From positions 106,229,319-106,293,318 of the forward strand of contig CP136066.1 of NCBI GenBank assembly GCA_032622095.1: a stretch of DNA of 64,000 nucleotides. Direction: 5' to 3'. The position numbers were made by a program, and so were the translations under genes. The notes beneath the pieces were generated by a model. The model was not told where the DNA came from and did no database searches. It saw only the letters and a list, made by a program, of their open reading frames with translations. How positions within the stretch are numbered: position 1 is the stretch's first letter; every line of letters begins with the position of its first letter. Positions 34,109-45,024 of this stretch are shown here, piece after piece. Source of the stretch: Siphonodentalium dalli. Lineage: Eukaryota; Mollusca; Scaphopoda; Gadilida; Siphonodentaliidae.

Positions 34109-35343
34109 AAATACATGGATGGGTCCATTTCACTTGAGTAAAAATACATTGGTGGGTCTAAACATGTATGTGCGCGTATATTAATACAGTGGCGGTTCAG
34201 TAAATTTATAAAAAAATGGGGGGGGGGCGCTATGTGGTGATGTACATCCCTATATTCCTGACAATACCATCTCAAGATAACACACCAAAGCCTCTGTTTC
34301 GACCCGGGCCATGTCATGCTGCCTGCAGACTTACAATTCTAATATCTCGACTTGCAGAAACCTTTTGAGGATTTACGGTAATAGTTTTATTTGTCGCAAA
34401 TCGATTGACTCGCATTCGATTATGAATTTCATTCGTGAAATAAAAAAATCAATACATTTTCTACTTACAACTGTATTTAAAAAAAAAAATCGCCCTTTAT
34501 ATCATGCCACAGGAGTTAAATATTGTTTTTAATGTCGCAAAAATTCAGAGCGCTCAAATTTCGATCACGTGATATCTAACCGGTGTTTTAAAGGTAGAAG
34601 TGAAGTAATAAGAAGTACCGGTGTTCTAAAATATAAGTATGGTTGTAAAATAAGTATGGTTTTTGGCTTAGGCATGCGCATAGGACACAAAACATCTAAT
34701 GCGCGAGTATTGCGCATGCGCGCGTTGTGACCTTCACTATGAGGCCTGTATAAACCGACTGTCAATCATTTTGTCTCTTTTATCGAGTTGAACTGAGCAA
34801 TAACAATCAGACTTCTCGGATTTTGTGAGCTACAGACGACAATTACATGCATCCCAAACTTGAAAATCGCTTTCAACTTCTAGGCAAACAATGACGTTTA
34901 CTACGGTTTAGTATGTAGGATTGTTTCAGTGCAGGAATCAATTATATTAACTTATAGGCGCTCTAGTCATCACTAAACGAGTTTGAGAGCTCATATTTAT
35001 TAATTATGACTATGACTCGTATGAGTATGAGATATAAATAAATTTCGAATTCAACTTCAAGTCACTAAATTGACAAATTAGAAAGTAATTTTGTCAAATC
35101 AATTTTGATTCCAATGTATTAGAACTAAATTATAAGTTAATATTATATATAACTAATAGTAATATACTAGTACTGCTATTTACTAGTCTGATTCTGAATA
35201 TATTAATAATATTTATAAGGAAAGTCCTACTCCTAGTCCTAGTTTCCTTTCTTTTTAATTTTATGTTATATTTATATGTTCTTTATTTCGGACAAATGTG
35301 TCCATATATATGCCATAATATGGATTAGATAGAATATCTGAAA

Positions 35344-35756
35344 TTAATATAGAATGTGGTTCCACGTAGTAAATAGTTCTGAATTATATTTAATATCTGA
35401 ATTGCAAATGGCAGAAATCAGAGAATTTGATTTTGGGCTTGTTTGGTTTCTCTCGCGGAAGCTGTAAATACTTTTTCTTCGTAACATCAGCAAGTTTGGC
35501 ACCCACCTCGAGACAAACATCTCACTTGCGCTGCATGAACGTTCATATCCCATCAAGAGTCTGAATGAATTGTTATAGCAAACAATGCGAGTTTCCTCAT
35601 GTTGGACCACGTAGTCCACATATGTGAACAGTACATTGGAGCGACATATCGTTCAAACAGAAATGTTTTTACATGAACAGAGCATCTCGGAAACCTCCTA
35701 ACCAGCATGTTTGCATGCCCTTGCGCATACATATCTGAATTGACGTGCGGTATCAT
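35344..35756 (-). pseudogene. LINE reverse-transcriptase C-terminal fragment
   Basis: Two overlapping minus-strand frames share one protein split by a frameshift near 35600. The first has VKTFLFERYVAPMYCSHMW; the second has YNNSFRLLMGY, then CSASEMFVSRWVPN and RRKSIYSF. This pattern (FLFxxYxxxMYxxxLW, YNxxxRxLLGYPRxxSASxMFV, RKxxYxF) is the conserved region after the catalytic core in several invertebrate LINE families. The core itself is absent. Confidence 0.75.
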
Positions 35757-36713
35757 CAGTGAGATCTTCCATTATAATATGACCAAGATACATGTATTTA
35801 ATTGATGTATATAACTCAATCCTGATTCGTAATATGGCCACCGATAGCCATCTTGGATTTTGCTCTTTGCATGACTAAATCCTTTGGCTCACTCTACAGT
35901 ACAGAGCACACCCCTCAATCAATCGTCATCAGACTTCATTATATTCATGTTCGGGGTGACCAGTAGATGGGAGCTATCAAATGTTTTTGAATTTCATTGG
36001 GAAAACATGGCCGCCTTGACGTCTAGTATAATAGTATTACTATTACTTAGAAATTTCAACATGCACTCCACATTCCTTCTCAGGAGACCGTGACGGGAGC
36101 GATTGCTCTCGCAACCATACACACTCTCAATTTTTAATTTACGGGGTCACCAATACGACAACGACGACCGCCTGGTCAAACTACACACACGTACCAAGTT
36201 TCGTCCCGATTGGTCGAGAATCGTAGATTTGTATAAATGACAGACAGACAGACAGACAAACAGAGGTCTTCAAAAAATATATATGAGATGAATGAAGTTA
36301 AGCCATTAATTAGCGCAAAGTACACTTGTGACTTGCGTGCTCTACGACTGATGCAAACAACATGGTAATTATAATGGAAATTAATAAACGGCTGGAGTCA
36401 TAAATAAATTTTCATTATAAATACCATGTTATTTTATTCGTTCATAGAGCACACGAGTGTATTTTGCACTAATACATGTCTCAAATTCATCCATTTGTTG
36501 CATAAACTCTGTTGATTATAAACTGAGATGGTCACACAAATGGTCGGATTTAGTGTACAGTCCCCCTTTAAGCTATCCATGCCCAGCCAAGCCCGACAGA
36601 AAAATCAACCGTCACTCAAAGAGGGCACGTCCTTTATCTGGGCGGCGACTCTGAGCGATGAATGGGAATGAAAATGACCGCTAACTGGCGTTGAGTTCTT
36701 TATATCTATATTA

Positions 36714-36881
36714 TCCTAATTAGGAGATAATATCTCCCAATTAGGAGACACTAAGTCCTAATTAGGAGATAATAACTCCTAATTAGGAGATAGTATCTCC
36801 TAATTAGGAGATAATAAGTCCTAATTAGTATATAATATCTCCTAATTAGGAGATACTAAGTCCTAATTAGGGGATCTCATA
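36714..36881. repeat. Eight-unit 21-bp palindromic tandem array (TCCTAATTAGGA)
   Basis: Eight units keep an exact 21-bp register (36714 + 21n). Each has the palindrome TCCTAATTAGGA or a one- or two-base variant, followed by a variable GATAATAAG-like spacer. TAATTA is the core recognised by many homeodomain proteins, but function is not implied. Confidence 0.9.
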
Positions 36882-37234
36882 GTATTTTTTGTTAGGTGGC
36901 ACTAAAACGCTTCCATACATATTTTACCTTTTTGTATGATTGGCTGCGGACACACGTATCACGGTAGCGATGACATAGTAGGTGCGACAATTTATTACGG
37001 TGGAGTTTGGTGAAAATTGGTTAATTGGTCGAGACTCGAGTCGACTCATTATGCGGAAACTCAGCGGGCAACATAACCAGCTATGGCACAGAAATATGAC
37101 GACAGATTGTCACCAAATAAGCACTATAATAAATTGTCACACCTACCATGCCATCGCATTGTGGTACGTGTATCCGCAGCCATTATTTAGATAAAAATCG
37201 TTCATGATAATCCCTCTCCAGTCTCCAATACATA

Positions 37235-38650
37235 TGTGCCAACCATACTTATGTGTGACAAAAATCAATACTTATTTTGCAAACGACAACATGTATTGTA
37301 AATGTTAGAATCCTTAAAACAATTGTAAAATCGGTACGCATTTCTGCTTCCAGATGTTCTTTAGTTCGGTAATCTTAAAAGAGGACACCCGTCATCCCCG
37401 ATAATCCGCTTTCAAGTCACACTCTTAGAACAAATGTGTATAAATACTACACAATATGTGTTACATTTGATCTTAAACAAAATTGTGTAGAATGCATCAT
37501 GACATAAATGTGTCGTCGGAATTTTATCAACATTGAATATGAGTGAATATGTGAGTATATTATATTTAATAGATGAAATATTTTCTATTTGAGACATTAA
37601 CCTCGTAAAAGCTGCCATATACAAAATTGGCAGCTGCTTTAAAACTTTGTGCTACACAATTATGTGTTGTTCAGTTTTTACACCAACATAGTGTATAACA
37701 ACGTTTAAAGCTACTGCCAATTGTTTGTTCTGTGGTTGCCTTTAAGAGTTTTGTGTCTCCAATAGAACACATTTCATCTAATAACTATGATACACTCACA
37801 TATTCAATCATATTCAACGTTGATGATATTCCACCGACATATTTAATAATTATATGTCATGTGTCATTTCTACACAATTTTGTTTAAGATCAAATGTAAC
37901 ACATTTTGTATAGTATTTATACACATTTGTTCTAAGAGTGCATATTATACCCAGTTTTTTGACAACCCGTATACTTATTTGTCAGAAAAATCAATACTTA
38001 TTTTGCAAACGAAAATATTTCTTGTTAATGTTAGAAGCATTAAAGCAATTGTACAATCGGTATGCATTTCTGCTTCCAGATGTTCTTTAGTATGATAATC
38101 TTAAAAGATGACACCCGTTATCCCCGATAATCCGTTATCCAGTCATACCGAGCTATTTGACAACCATACTTATTTGTCGGAAAAATCAATACTTATTGTA
38201 CTTACAAATTAAAACAAATGTGGGATCTGCAATATAAGTATGCAATTTCATTCTCATATTTGACCTTTTTGTATGATTATATAGATAGAAATTGTCCATG
38301 ATAATCCCTCTGCAGTCTCCAACCATGTCTATATAACCTACATATGTGCCAACCATACTTATTTGTCAGAAAAATCAATACTTATTTTGCAAACGAAACC
38401 ATGTCTTGTTAAAGTTAGAAGCCTTAAAACAATTGTACAATCGGTATGCATGTCTGCTTCCAGATATTCTTTATTATGATAATCTTAAAAGATAACACCC
38501 GTTATCCCCCGGCGATATTCCGCTTTCCAGCCATATATACCGAGCTATTTGACAACCATACTTATTTGTCAGAAAAATCAATACTTATTTTACTTACAAA
38601 TTTAAAAAAACCAACGACAAAGTCACGACATTCAGATTTGTAAGCCGTTC
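37235..38650. repeat. Repeated block inside element (f)
   Basis: A block of about 190 bp (AACCATACTTATTTGTCAG, AAAAATCAATACTTATTTT, TTCTGCTTCCAGAT, ATAATCTTAAAAGA) occurs about three to four times in direct orientation (near 37245, 37960, 38160 partial and 38350). Confidence 0.75.
37420..37940. mobile_element. MITE with long inverted arms, nested in element (f)
   Basis: CACTCTTAGAACAAATGTGT at the left is inverted at the right (ACACATTTGTTCTAAGAGTG), with arms of about 200 bp. It interrupts one of the repeated blocks of element (f) between CAGTCA-type and CATACC-type sequence. It is non-coding. Confidence 0.8.
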
Positions 38651-39452
38651 CATGTGTTGTTTGTGTGGCATTATATAATAAATGTAGTAAATTGGATTAA
38701 CACAGAAATCAGATGCAATTTATGTTTGGAATAATCTATTTTGAACTTCGAATAATACACAATGAAGACGAATAAAACACAACTCAAATTACATTCCTGA
38801 AATTTGTTCATTTTCCATATACTTTTCAATTTGTCGGGTCTAATTGTGTTTTAGCGTCTCTGTAGGCCTATGTGTGATGTCCCCAGGGTTGTGAATTTCA
38901 TCTGGAAGGGAAGAAGCACATAATTAAACATAGATGTACAAACACCAAACTTAATATGTATACATAACGCGCAATTCCCAAATTATTTTGTGTGATGTGA
39001 TAATAAGATTCATTTTGCTCGCCAAAATTGTATGTTCCTTTCGTGTGACTATATATCGATTAAATCATTCAATTTTCACTTGCTTGAAGATCGGTGCTGA
39101 ACACCCACTCTTTGGTGATACTGTTTCCCACCGAGGCACAACCTACGTTTTATGGGAGGAGTGAACATGCGCAGACGAAAATAACATAAAAAAACCATAC
39201 TTATTTTACAACCATACTTATATTTTAGAACACCGTTTTAAAACAAGTGACTTCCAACAAATTATATATATTTTTTTTAAAATAATAGTTTGATGTCTTT
39301 GAACAACATAATGAAAAATTATCAAAACCGCGCCTTCTTCTGGTTCTAACAAGGTTGCAGTTTCCATCATAGTTACCCGCGGGTTCCGATTACCCGGAAC
39401 ATATTTTTGTAGCTGATTACCAGGAAATGATCGCGGGCTTCAGGCTGCTGTC

Positions 39453-39653
39453 ATGTCACAGTTACTGACGCCTAAGCATTTTAATAGTAGCCCTACTCCC
39501 GCACAAACTAAAATGTCGGGAGAGGACGTCTCTTTGAATTGCAAGTTTTCATTTTTCATGCAAATTGGATTGGCTCGCGAACAAATAAATATTGACGGAA
39601 ATTTGACCATCCCTGGGTTGAAAGACATCGTCTCCGCCTTCGTCGACAGGAAG
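39453..39653 (+). CDS. PRKD: Protein kinase D (PRKD) homologue, first coding exon
   Basis: The first ATG (39453) after an in-frame stop at 39414-39416 opens a 67-codon exon ending AAG|GTAGGC in phase 0. The segment FSFFMQIGLAREQINI, then LTIPGLKDIVSAFVDRK, matches the start of the ubiquitin-like N-terminal domain of protein kinase D (pattern V.F.(F/H)QIGL.RE, ...A..(V/F)(D/N)(Q/R)K), and the exon ends exactly at the conserved VD(Q/R)K. In animals this Ser/Thr kinase is a diacylglycerol effector acting at the Golgi and plasma membrane. A second ATG at codon 21 is a possible alternative start. The C1, PH and kinase exons were not found in the remaining 24 kb; the intron holds two MULEs. Confidence 0.75.
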
Positions 39654-39866
39654 GTAGGCATACAAATGTTATTGGATGTTGTCGATAAATAGAGTAATAT
39701 TATAGTATCATAATTCACATATCAAATTACATAGCTCCATATATCAAGAGTCATGTTAAATGTTACTTTTCTTTTTTAAAAACACTAGTATTAGCAGTAA
39801 TCACATCACTGTCACTAGTGAGTAGTGTCAGTGTCATTAGCAGATTTGTATGCAATGAATTTATGG

Positions 39867-41713
39867 GGGTACAGGACGTGTTCGTACCATATTTTTTTGG
39901 TCGTTTTGTTCCGCATTGTTTGGTCATTTTGCACCATGTAGGAAACAATTGGTCGTTTCGTACCATGTGTTGGAAATGTGGAAAACAGCAACATTTTAAC
40001 AGTATTTTATATATACATTTAGAATGGACAGCTATTTTCTTGAAAATAAGAACAAGTTTAAAGTATAATTATTCATGTTTTGGAATGCGGCGAAATATCT
40101 TATGAGATTTGCTTACCTCGAGTGTGAATACTAATCACGCTGTATAAACAAAAGGTGAGCTGTTACTGATTACCACTAATTACCACCTGCCTTCTTGATC
40201 ACACCTCTTCATGAGTTGTTTTTGTTGGGATCCTATAAGTAACAGGAGATCACCATACATGCAACATACATTTGAGGGGTTAAGGAAAGGGCCATTCAGC
40301 CCTTTCGAAGATCCCAGGGATAGCCCCCCCCCCAAATCAACCAAATCACTTCATCATCACACATGCAACACCGGTGTTAGTAATAGTATAGAAGTCGACA
40401 GACATGCCATCAAAAACAGCGATTGGGTCTGCACCGCATGCAGCATCATTCATTCAGTCGTCTCTGGATCGCTCAGCGGGACAGTCGCATTTATTGCCAG
40501 ACGAGCTAAGCCGCTGAGTCGATCGTGTGAAGTTTTTTGTAATCATACTAATGCCTGGCTGGACACTATGGATTCTCGTTTAATCCCAAGCCAGGTAGTT
40601 CATGCACTGAGCGGTTTCCAGTCTGCCCATTGTATTAGCTGGTCGCTCCACGCTAATACTGGCAGACTGGAGGTGGTTTTGCAGTACCAGGTCACTCCGG
40701 TAGAACCCTCTACCGGCCGTGGCCTGGTAGGACCGACCGGAATCCACCGGTCCGGGGAAGCCGGGACCACCGGGAAGAAGAAAAGGAGCAAAGGACCTGC
40801 AAGACGACGAAGGGACGCCGACAGGAGGGCCAAGTGGAGACAGGGGAGAACTGAGACGCCCAGATCCTCTCCACTTGGCCCTCGGGCAAGAAGATCAGCA
40901 GTTGTCAGGACATCACCACAGTCAACGGAAGCAGGGATGCCGAAGTCACCCCGGATGTCCCTGCCGTCGACTTAGAGGCCAGCATAGACAGGGACACCGA
41001 TGTCAACCCGGATGTACCTGCTGCTGACCTCGTGGTGGAGATGGACACGCTTCCACTGTTGACACCGGAGTACCATCACATCCCGGTGTCTTCCATCTCC
41101 ACCAGCGACAACACTGGTAACACCACCAGCAGTTCTGCCGCTTCCATCGCAGAGACAAAGAACTTCTGCGATGATGTAAAAAGATGGGCCAACAAAATTC
41201 GGGAAAAATCGAGAAAACAGACAGAAGAAGCTCCCCTTCCAAATCCTCCCAGGTCATTCCCAAATCCCCAATACAAAAATAAAATAAAGCACCGCATGCA
41301 GCCAAACTATGACAGTAGAGCAGACAGCAGAAGATACGGTGATCGCAAACTTTGACATTGAAATGACAACGACGACTCCGCCTCCAACGAGAATAGACTA
41401 TTCGACCTTCGACATCGAAGAAACGTTCAACAGGCCACACGACCCAGATGAATCGTCAATACTGCTTCCTGAACCACAACCGGTTTCGGATGTTGTTATT
41501 TTAAAATAAAGAATAAAGTATGAAATCAACACTGTTTCCCCCCAATTCGCAACATGGTACAAGACACGGTACGAAACGACCAAATGATTTCCTATATGGT
41601 ACGAAACGACCAAACAATTTGGTACGAAGCGACCAAAAAATATGGTACGAAACGACCAGATGGTACGAAACATCCAGGTACGAAACGACCATGGTACGAA
41701 ACGTCTAGAATCC
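39867..41713. mobile_element. MULE (d1): ORF-carrying, GGTACGAAACGACC terminal repeats
   Basis: Inverted ends (TTCGTACC ... GGTACGAA) are made of repeats of TTTCGTACCAnnnnTGGTCG at both sides (39885-39975 and 41555-41705). The 8-bp direct repeat ATTTATGG (39859-39866 and 41714-41721) flanks it. The ends align with those of MULE (d2), so they are one family. It has no transposase but carries a long, broken ORF with its own poly(A) signal. Confidence 0.8.
40211..41509 (+). pseudogene. Decayed ORF carried by MULE (d1)
   Basis: A 254-codon frame (40211-40975), a middle frame (about 40855-41355) and a last frame (41309-41509) overlap and run in the same direction, as if one reading frame of about 430 codons were broken by two opposite single-base shifts. 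The first part has ALSGFQSAHCISWSLHANTG and a strongly basic stretch (KKKRSKGPARRRRDADRRAK). The middle has two acidic repeats with VTPDVPAVDLEAS and VNPDVPAADL. The end is acidic and Thr/Pro-rich, and AATAAA overlaps its stop. GC content is higher than its surroundings. No family was recognised; it may be a captured host gene or an accessory transposon gene. Confidence 0.55.
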
Positions 41714-42309
41714 ATTTATGGAAGTCAAAGTGAGTGGCTTCTAATTTGCATATTCATATTGCATACATGTGGAAGATTCCGAAGAATGCTCGAATTGGAC
41801 TGTTCATATTCAGCCAACAGTGTGCAAGTATTTTTGGTCTTCCAGGTCCCAATATTAGTCTATTTTAAGACCCTTTGATTGTCATGTTTAATCTGCAGCT
41901 GAACTGAAAAAAGGTTCATATAGTCCACTAGTTTGTCACCAGGACTCAGGAGGGCTGACTCAAGGATTGAAGATTCAAGTTCATTCAACCCTGAGAATAT
42001 TCTTCTTTTTAGTACAGCATGCAGTCTATTGGGCTAATATTACCGCTTCTGCGGTGTGCTAATTCCAGTAGGCTTCTAAACGTTTCGTACCTTGGTCGTT
42101 TCGTACAAAGACTTTTCGTACACTTTGGTTGATTGGTACCAATATTTTGGTTGATTCGTACCAATATTTTTGGTCAGTTCGTACCATTGTAAAAAAATAT
42201 TCTAGCACAATGTTATTCAAGTTTTATTATGATAACGAAATAAAAGTCATACATGAATAACATTATTAATCAACAATAAATGAAAATGAATGAATAGTTC
42301 ATGACACAA

Positions 42310-42478
42310 TCAATCTAGTCTTGGAAATGTCGCTGATTCAATCCACTGATGTTCTACGGAGGTAAACAGTAACTGAATATCAGGACAATTGACTGCAGGA
42401 TGGTCACGCAATTTCGAGAAGGCGGGCTCAATGTGTTCTGTTGGAATTAATGGCAGTGCAAAGAGCTTCCTGAGTTGT
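42310..42478 (-). CDS. MULE (d2) transposase, last exon
   Basis: On the minus strand a CCTTACAG| acceptor precedes 42478 and the frame runs to a stop at 42310. It encodes RQLRKLFALPLIPTEHI, then EPAFSKL and a Trp-containing end (VEHQWIESATFP). This matches the segment after the catalytic region of MULE transposases (xRxLMALPxLPxEHI...AF..L, then WI.S..). Family members continue with an SxWSVF segment and TNNxxE; here the frame stops first, so the catalytic Glu is missing. Confidence 0.75.
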
Positions 42479-42582
42479 CTGTAAGGAAAGATTAAAACAT
42501 ACATATATATAAATGTCAACAATATCATTATCATAAAGTTTACACATTAAAGATTAAACATACATATATATATATATACTAG

Positions 42583-43186
42583 CCGATGAGCCCGACGTTG
42601 TCCGGGCTATTCAAAAACCAAATTTCAAGTCGATAGCTCCACCCGTTTCTGAGATCTGGTCTGCGCATGCGCGAAGCTGGCGTCACACGGGCTCGGCGAC
42701 CGAATAAAATTCTTATCCGGGGCTAGATACATTCACATACCAAATTTCAAGTCGATAGCTCCACCCGTTTCCGAGATGTCGTCTGCGCATGCGCGAAGCT
42801 GGCGTCGCACGGGCTCGGCGACCTGATAAAATTCGTATCCGGGGCAAGATACATTCACATACCAAATTTCAAGTCGATAGCTCCACCCGTTTCCGAGATC
42901 TCGTCTGCGCATGCGCGAAGCTGGCGTCGCACGGGCTCGGCTACCCGATAAAATTTGTATTCGGGGCAAGATACATTCACATACCAAATTTCAAGTCGAT
43001 AGCTCCACCCGTTTCCGAGATCTCGTCTGCGCATGCGCTGCACGGGCGTCGCACGGGCTCACCAATACGACAACGACCACTGCCTGGTCAAACTGCACAC
43101 ACGTACCAAGTTTCGTCCCGATCGGTCACGAATTGTAGATTTGTATTAATGACAGGCAGACAGAGGTCTTCAAAATATATATGAGA
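42583..43186 (+). repeat. 122-bp tandem array with NRF1-like sites inside a retroelement-like repeat
   Basis: The phrase CCAAATTTCAAGTCGATAGC starts at 42618, 42740, 42862 and 42984, an exact 122-bp period. Each unit contains CTGCGCATGCGC, the nuclear respiratory factor 1 consensus. The array is flanked by ACTAGCCGATGAGCCCGACG and, at the right, ACAGGCAGACAGAGGTCTTC; the latter is shared with 36150-36290. The whole looks like a non-LTR or SINE-like unit whose middle has been amplified. Confidence 0.85.
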
Positions 43187-43259
43187 TAAATGTCAACAAT
43201 ATATATATCATAAAATTATCTATTTTATGGTTTTCAACTATTTTATTTACCGTAATTTT

Positions 43260-44690
43260 TATACGCCCTTTTTTGAAAAAGGTCGTATTATGTAATCAGT
43301 CTGTCCGTCGAGCCGTCCGTCTGTCTGTCCGTCCGTTAACATTTTTGGTTTCCGATTGATAACTCCAGTTTGGATTATTTGATCTGAACCAAAGTTGATA
43401 TGTGTATTTCCCAGCTAAAGACACAGGCCAAGTTCGAATATGGGTTCCGTCCAATTATTTTTACATGAGTTACTGCCTTTTTAACGGGTTCGGAGGACTA
43501 TTATAATCAGCCTGTGCGTGCGTCCGTCCGTCCGTCCGAGGTTTCCGGATGATAACTTTAGTTAGAGTGAACCAAATTAAATTAAATTTGGTCTGTGGGT
43601 TTTCTAGCAGAAAAGACAGGTCAAGTTCGAATTCTGGTTCCGTCCACCATTTTTCACCAGAGTTATGCCCCCTTTTCGACTTAGAATTTGACCGTCTGTT
43701 AACATTTTTGGTTTCCGACCGATAACTCCAGTTTGGATTATTTGATCTGAACCAAAGTTGGTATGTGTATTTTCCAGCTAAAGATACAGGCCAAGTTCGA
43801 ATATGGGTTCCGTCCAATTATTTTTACATGAGTTACGGCCCTTTTTCGACTTAGAATTTGACCGTCTGTTAACATTTTTGGTTTCCGACCGATAACTCCA
43901 GTTTGGATTATTTGATCTGAACCAAAGTTGGTATGTGTCTTTCTCCCAGCAAAACACAGGTCAAGTTCGAATTCGGGTTTCGCCCGCCAATTTTCACCAG
44001 AGTTATGTCCCTTTTTGACTTAGAATTTTTGCCAATTTGAGGTTTCCGGATGATAAGTTACTTTAGTAAATGTGTACTGAATGAAATTAAATTTGGTATG
44101 TAGGTTTACTAGCACTAAAGACAGGTTTTTATGTGCAAACAACGGTCGTATCAAGCCAACACTTAGAGGCGGACATGAGGTCTACCGACCTTTTTTCGAC
44201 TTAGAATTTGACCGTCTGTTAACATTTTTGGATTCCGATCGATAACTCCAGTTTGGATTATTTGATCTGAATCAAAGTTGGGATGTGTATTTCCCAGCTA
44301 AAGATACAGGCCAAGTTCGAATATGGGTTCCGTCCAGTTATTTTTACATGAGTTACTGCCCTTTTTCGACTTAGAATTTGACCAATTTCATAACATTTCG
44401 GTTTCCGACCGATAACTCCAGTTTTGATTATTTGATCTGAACCAAAGCTGGTATGTGTATTTCCCAGCTAAAACTACAGCCCAAGTTCGAATATAGGTTC
44501 TGTCTAATTATTTTTGCATGAGTTACCGCCATTTTTCGACTTAGAATTTGACCGCATTTGGCATTGAAATTAGGGGTATATCAGATTTTCTTCAAATGTA
44601 AGCTCAAAGTATTATTTTATTTTGCGGTACCGGTAGTACAATTCAAAATGGCTAAAGGGCGTATTTTGCCACGCCCTAGCGATGCTCATG
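43260..44690 (+). repeat. Tandem array of about 170-bp units
   Basis: A unit with TTTCCGACCGATAACTCCAG, TTTGATCTGAACCAAAG and CAAGTTCGAATATGGGTTCC recurs about seven times (anchors at 43358, 43551, 43721, 43891, 44052, 44241 and 44411). The array is enclosed by ATACGCCCTTT at the left and AAAGGGCGTAT at the right, so it may be an inverted-end element. It lies in the gap between two transposase exons of MULE (d2). Confidence 0.85.
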
Positions 44691-44825
44691 TTCATAATTT
44701 TATAATAAAAGTAAGTTATTTAATTTCCATGTAATATTCCACAACTCGAGTTATTGTTATCCATTCTATGAGATGTGAGTACAGATAATATATACATTAA
44801 TATTGTAATTACTTATATTCTTCAC

Positions 44826-45024
44826 CCTTTTTGTTGTAAAGTGGACTCAGACCCTTCATCTGGATCTGTCTGTTCACTGCTCGTGTCCAGTGAAAAAAAC
44901 AACCTCGAAGGTCAACAGCTGGTAGATGGTTCTGAACAGCCTTCCATGTCGCTTTCTCGAAATCCATTGTCATGGTTTTGATGGCTGGTGGTGTTGGGAG
45001 TAGGCGAAGCAGTGATTCAAATAC
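44826..45024 (-). CDS. MULE (d2) transposase exon with second catalytic Asp
   Basis: On the minus strand TTTTTAG| precedes 45024 and a GG|GTGAAG donor follows 44826. The 199-nt exon encodes TMTMDFEKATWKAV, then VDLRGCFFHWTRAVN and GLSPLYNKK. The DFEKA and GCFFHW motifs are hallmarks of the MULE transposase domain: the Asp at 44962-44964 is the second catalytic acid, and the Cys/His pair follows. The first catalytic Asp should lie in an upstream exon, but the DNA there (45025-45285) consists of short duplications. Its donor phase (1) does not fit the next recognised exon (needs 2), so a small exon or frameshift lies between. Confidence 0.8.

Larger units (their letters stand above)
34619..39235. 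mobile_element. Inverted-repeat element (f), 4.6 kb, MULE-like ends
   Basis: The two ends carry an identical 46-bp inverted repeat (34619-34664 and 39190-39235) beginning CGGTGTTCTAAAATATAAG, which contains two AAGTATGGTT words. The word CAACCATACTTATTT recurs inside near 37245, 38162, 38350 and 38554, so the terminal motif is also a subterminal repeat. The interior includes a LINE fragment, a 21-bp palindromic array and a nested MITE. I saw no target duplication and no transposase, so assignment to MULEs is by style only. Confidence 0.65.

Noticed and set aside
33883-34317. 144-codon minus-strand frame
   Set aside because: It spans a tandem duplication, which explains its length and internal repetition.
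36239-36262. CAGACAGACAGACAGACA microsatellite
   Set aside because: It is the tail of a retroelement-like repeat, not a CRISPR or regulatory array.
42733-43184. Overlapping open frames on both strands with repeated peptides
   Set aside because: They are produced by the 122-bp tandem array, whose length keeps several frames open.
43470-43817. 115-codon minus-strand open frame
   Set aside because: It falls entirely in the 170-bp tandem array; its apparent repeats are those of the DNA, not a protein.
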